The position numbers were made by a program, and so were the translations under genes. From Ligilactobacillus ubinensis (GTDB taxonomy: Bacteria > Bacillota > Bacilli > Lactobacillales > Lactobacillaceae), in the NCBI RefSeq assembly GCF_024160875.1, contig NZ_JAIULA010000001.1, forward strand, positions 165,283 to 229,282: a DNA stretch of 64,000 nucleotides, given 5' to 3'. The notes below the pieces were generated by a model. It had not been told where the DNA came from. It saw nothing but the letters and a program-made list of their open reading frames with translations, and did not search any database. This document shows, piece by piece, positions 62,235-64,000 of this stretch (positions are counted from its first letter, which is position 1; each line of letters opens with the position of its first letter).

Positions 62235-63233
62235 ATGAATAACGATGTGGAAGTTCTTGAGGAACAAGAACTACTTGATAAATTAGGAACGCATGGAATT
62301 AAGTTAACAGAACGTGAAAGAACAAGAAATATTAGAACCATAAAAAGAATTGGCTATTATAAGCTAAAAGAGTTTGCAATATTATACCAAGGTAATAAAG
62401 CTAAGGAAATATCTTTTGAAGATCTATTAAGTAGATACTATTATGATAAGGCATTGAGAATGGGGACTCTACATGCTATAGAAGATATAGAAATATATTT
62501 TCATAACTGTATAGGTGAATTGTTTGCTAAATCGTACGGACCATTTGGGTATTTAAAATTCTCGAATTGGTGTGATAGAGGAATAGATAGGAATAAAGTC
62601 ATACGGGATGAAAGAGATTTTAAATACAAGTTGGAAAGGAAAAAAAGAAAAAGTAATTTACCTGACTTAAATGTTGATAAAAATATAAAAGATGGATTTC
62701 CAACTGTTTGGTTAGCAATGGAGTTATTAATGTTTGGTGAATTAGTATATATTTTTAAAAATATGTCTCCTAAAAATAAGAAAGAAATTGCTAAAAAATT
62801 TAATGCAAAGCCCACTGACTTATTGTCGTGGCTGGAATGTTTAAACTTAATCCGTAATATATGTTGCCATAATTCAGATTTAATAGATTTAAAACTGAGA
62901 ACCCAACCAGTTATGCCCCCTAAATATCAAGAAGTTATTTTTTCAGATGGAACTAAGCAGACAAACAGGATTGCTATAGCTTTAGTTATATTAAGAAATT
63001 TAATGGATGTTGTTAATAAAAATTATGATTATAAATTAATTAATGATTCTCTGTGCAAAATTATGCGAAAGAAAACATCCTATGCTGGAGGCAAAAGAAG
63101 GCGTAGGGCTAGTGATGACGTTATGAATAACATGGCGCATGAACTAGGATTTAAGAATGCTTCAGCCATAGATATTTTTTCTTCTCATCATTCTCCAAGA
63201 AAGATTAAAAGGATGAAGAAAAAAAGACGATAA
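62235..63233 (+). CDS. Abi_2 (AbiD/AbiF) family HEPN protein
   Basis: This 332-residue protein starts at the ATG at 62235 after GGGTGAT. Abi_2 landmarks: IKRIGYYKLKEFA (36-48), FEDLLSRYYYDKALR and AIEDIEIYFHNCIGE (61-95), YGPFGYL (101-107). The HEPN ribonuclease motif R-x4-H is RNICCH (Arg207, His212). The C-terminus is very basic (GGKRRRRASDD; KIKRMKKKRR), which fits RNA binding. Family members act in abortive infection as RNases kept in check. A consensus promoter and a terminator-ended structured RNA lie directly upstream. It is the rightmost prophage gene, a usual place for defence cargo. Confidence 0.9.
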   Translation: MNNDVEVLEEQELLDKLGTHGIKLTERERTRNIRTIKRIGYYKLKEFAILYQGNKAKEISFEDLLSRYYYDKALRMGTLHAIEDIEIYFHNCIGELFAKSYGPFGYLKFSNWCDRGIDRNKVIRDERDFKYKLERKKRKSNLPDLNVDKNIKDGFPTVWLAMELLMFGELVYIFKNMSPKNKKEIAKKFNAKPTDLLSWLECLNLIRNICCHNSDLIDLKLRTQPVMPPKYQEVIFSDGTKQTNRIAIALVILRNLMDVVNKNYDYKLINDSLCKIMRKKTSYAGGKRRRRASDDVMNNMAHELGFKNASAIDIFSSHHSPRKIKRMKKKRR

Positions 63234-63260
63234 TTTAACTAAAGAGAGTTTGGCATATAT

Positions 63261-63293
63261 AGCCCCTCACTCTTAATTGAGCGGGGCTTTTTT
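63261..63293 (+). terminator. Terminator after the Abi gene
   Basis: AGCCCC/GGGGCT stem (63261-63266 with 63283-63288) followed by TTTTT. Closely related in sequence to the terminator at 61971. Confidence 0.85.
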
Positions 63294-63555
63294 GTGTGTT
63301 CTCATTTTAGCTTTTTATTTTCTATATATACAAATAGTAGAAACACGTTTTAAAATAAGTAATAGTGCTGCAGTTAATTAATTAATAAAATACTATTGAT
63401 AGTGTTAAGATAGGAGTATCATATAATCTTTGCTAATAGCAACAGCAGAACATACTTAGAAAAAATGAGAATATTGCAGTAATATTAATAATTTTGGTGT
63501 AAAAATCTTATATGTTGGACAAATGATTTTATTGTTTTTGTAAGGATTAATTGAA
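63294..63555. other. AT-rich spacer at the prophage right end
   Basis: No coding frame, tRNA or clear promoter is visible. A TATAAT occurs at 63422-63427 without a good -35. With the gene-free flanks the spacer runs from 63234 to 63583. Confidence 0.6.
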
Positions 63556-63571
63556 ATCTTTTTGAATTAAT
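63556..63571 (+). other. Candidate attR core
   Basis: ATCTTTTTGAATTAAT matches 28264-28279 at 15 of 16 positions in direct orientation, and lies between the last prophage gene and the next host gene. Confidence 0.4.
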
Positions 63572-63583
63572 ATGGGGCAAATT

Positions 63584-64000
63584 ATGAAACAAAATACTCA
63601 GTTGATTGGAAATACTGTACTTAGTATTATCAGTAGTACAGTTATTGTTTTACCATTTATGATTTTTTTGAAGTGGGGAAGTAGTCATACCGTTATAGCG
63701 ATTTTACCATTTGTTATTTTTTATACATTTAGGACGACCGGTGTTTTCTTTATTCGCGGTATAAAGACTAAGCTAAATAGCTATACGTTGCTAAAGTTAG
63801 CCATTTATTGCGGCTTTTTAGGATCACTTTTTGGTTTGTTTGGGGTTGTTTTTCCATATTTAGAGCTTATTGCTGGTTTTTTTCTTGGGTTGAGTGCGGC
63901 TTGGCTCCCAATGGCTAGTAATGCTATTAAGTATTATCGTGTTGAAAATGATATAGTTGGTTCAAAAAATATTGGAATTACAGTACTGCTTTTAGTTTTA
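63584..64000 (+). CDS. Multi-spanning membrane protein, N-terminal part (cut by window end)
   Basis: An ATG at 63584 after GGGG opens a frame that runs to the window end (139 codons). It shows four hydrophobic segments with short basic loops (FRTTGVFFIRGIKTKL; ASNAIKYYRVEND), much like the N-terminal half of a major-facilitator-type transporter. Its promoter region abuts the candidate attR, so prophage insertion may have replaced its native upstream sequence. Confidence 0.6.
   Translation, partial: MKQNTQLIGNTVLSIISSTVIVLPFMIFLKWGSSHTVIAILPFVIFYTFRTTGVFFIRGIKTKLNSYTLLKLAIYCGFLGSLFGLFGVVFPYLELIAGFFLGLSAAWLPMASNAIKYYRVENDIVGSKNIGITVLLLVL

Larger units (their letters stand above)
28264..63571 (+). 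mobile_element. Prophage, siphovirus type (about 35 kb)
   Basis: The order integrase, repressor, antirepressor, recombination, replication, late regulator, terminase, head, tail, holin, lysin and lysogenic cargo is a complete temperate siphovirus genome. One small early gene is visibly frameshifted, but all recognised structural genes are intact. The ends given are the candidate att repeat and could be off by up to about 200 bases. Confidence 0.9.

Overview
The window looks like the chromosome of a low-GC, Gram-positive lactic acid bacterium, most likely a Lactobacillaceae member. The clues are strong AGGAGG-type ribosome sites, TTG and GTG starts, a T-box leader, cydABDC together with menaquinone genes, a potABCD operon, and a lactobacillus-type siphovirus prophage. 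A Liquorilactobacillus/Ligilactobacillus-like host is a guess. No rRNA, tRNA, insertion sequence or CRISPR array was seen.

Host part, 1-28.2 kb. First come two nucleoside-type ABC permeases (the first is cut by the window edge), a phosphatase/nuclease-fold enzyme and a DJ-1/PfpI protein. A minus-strand unit follows: a T-box leader with a probable isoleucine (AUC) specifier, a 39-codon ORF and a hydratase-family gene. From 4.9 to 18.3 kb lies a respiratory island: menI divergent from menB-menE, cydA-cydB-cydD-cydC, a polyprenyl diphosphate synthase divergent from menA-ndh. Together these make menaquinone, feed it with electrons from NADH, and reduce oxygen through cytochrome bd. The menaquinone steps before MenE are not in this window. 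Next are a lipoprotein, potABCD (spermidine/putrescine uptake), a GT-C-like membrane protein with a small coupled partner, a candidate small RNA with three C-rich hairpin loops, a DUF1002 secreted protein and a CPBP protease.

Prophage, about 28.26-63.57 kb. A minus-strand lysogeny block (tyrosine integrase, DUF3862 membrane protein, CI-like S24 repressor) faces a plus-strand early region: Cro-like, Rha/KilAC antirepressor, small regulators, RecT-type annealing protein, PD-(D/E)XK nuclease, HNH nuclease, replication protein. An ArpU-type late regulator follows, with an 11-bp-period repeat array and a late promoter. Then come terminase, portal, MuF-like protein, scaffold, capsid with an Ig-like tail, connectors, tail genes with a probable frameshifted chaperone, holin and a GH25-LysM endolysin. 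Cargo includes a TspO-family gene, a Pro/His/Lys-rich micro-ORF and, at the right end, an Abi_2/AbiF-type HEPN gene.

The strongest discovery candidate is that right-end cassette (62.0-63.3 kb). A consensus promoter drives a compact three-stem RNA ending in a terminator, followed directly by the HEPN gene. This is the layout expected for an RNA-antitoxin/HEPN-toxin or RNA-guarded defence system. Two other candidate structured RNAs lie in the prophage: an antisense-strand RNA of about 330 nt at 33.0-33.3 kb, and one just downstream of the late promoter at 41.06-41.29 kb. Another non-coding RNA candidate is the host RNA at 25.3-25.4 kb. All structure calls are by-eye base pairing, not computed folds.
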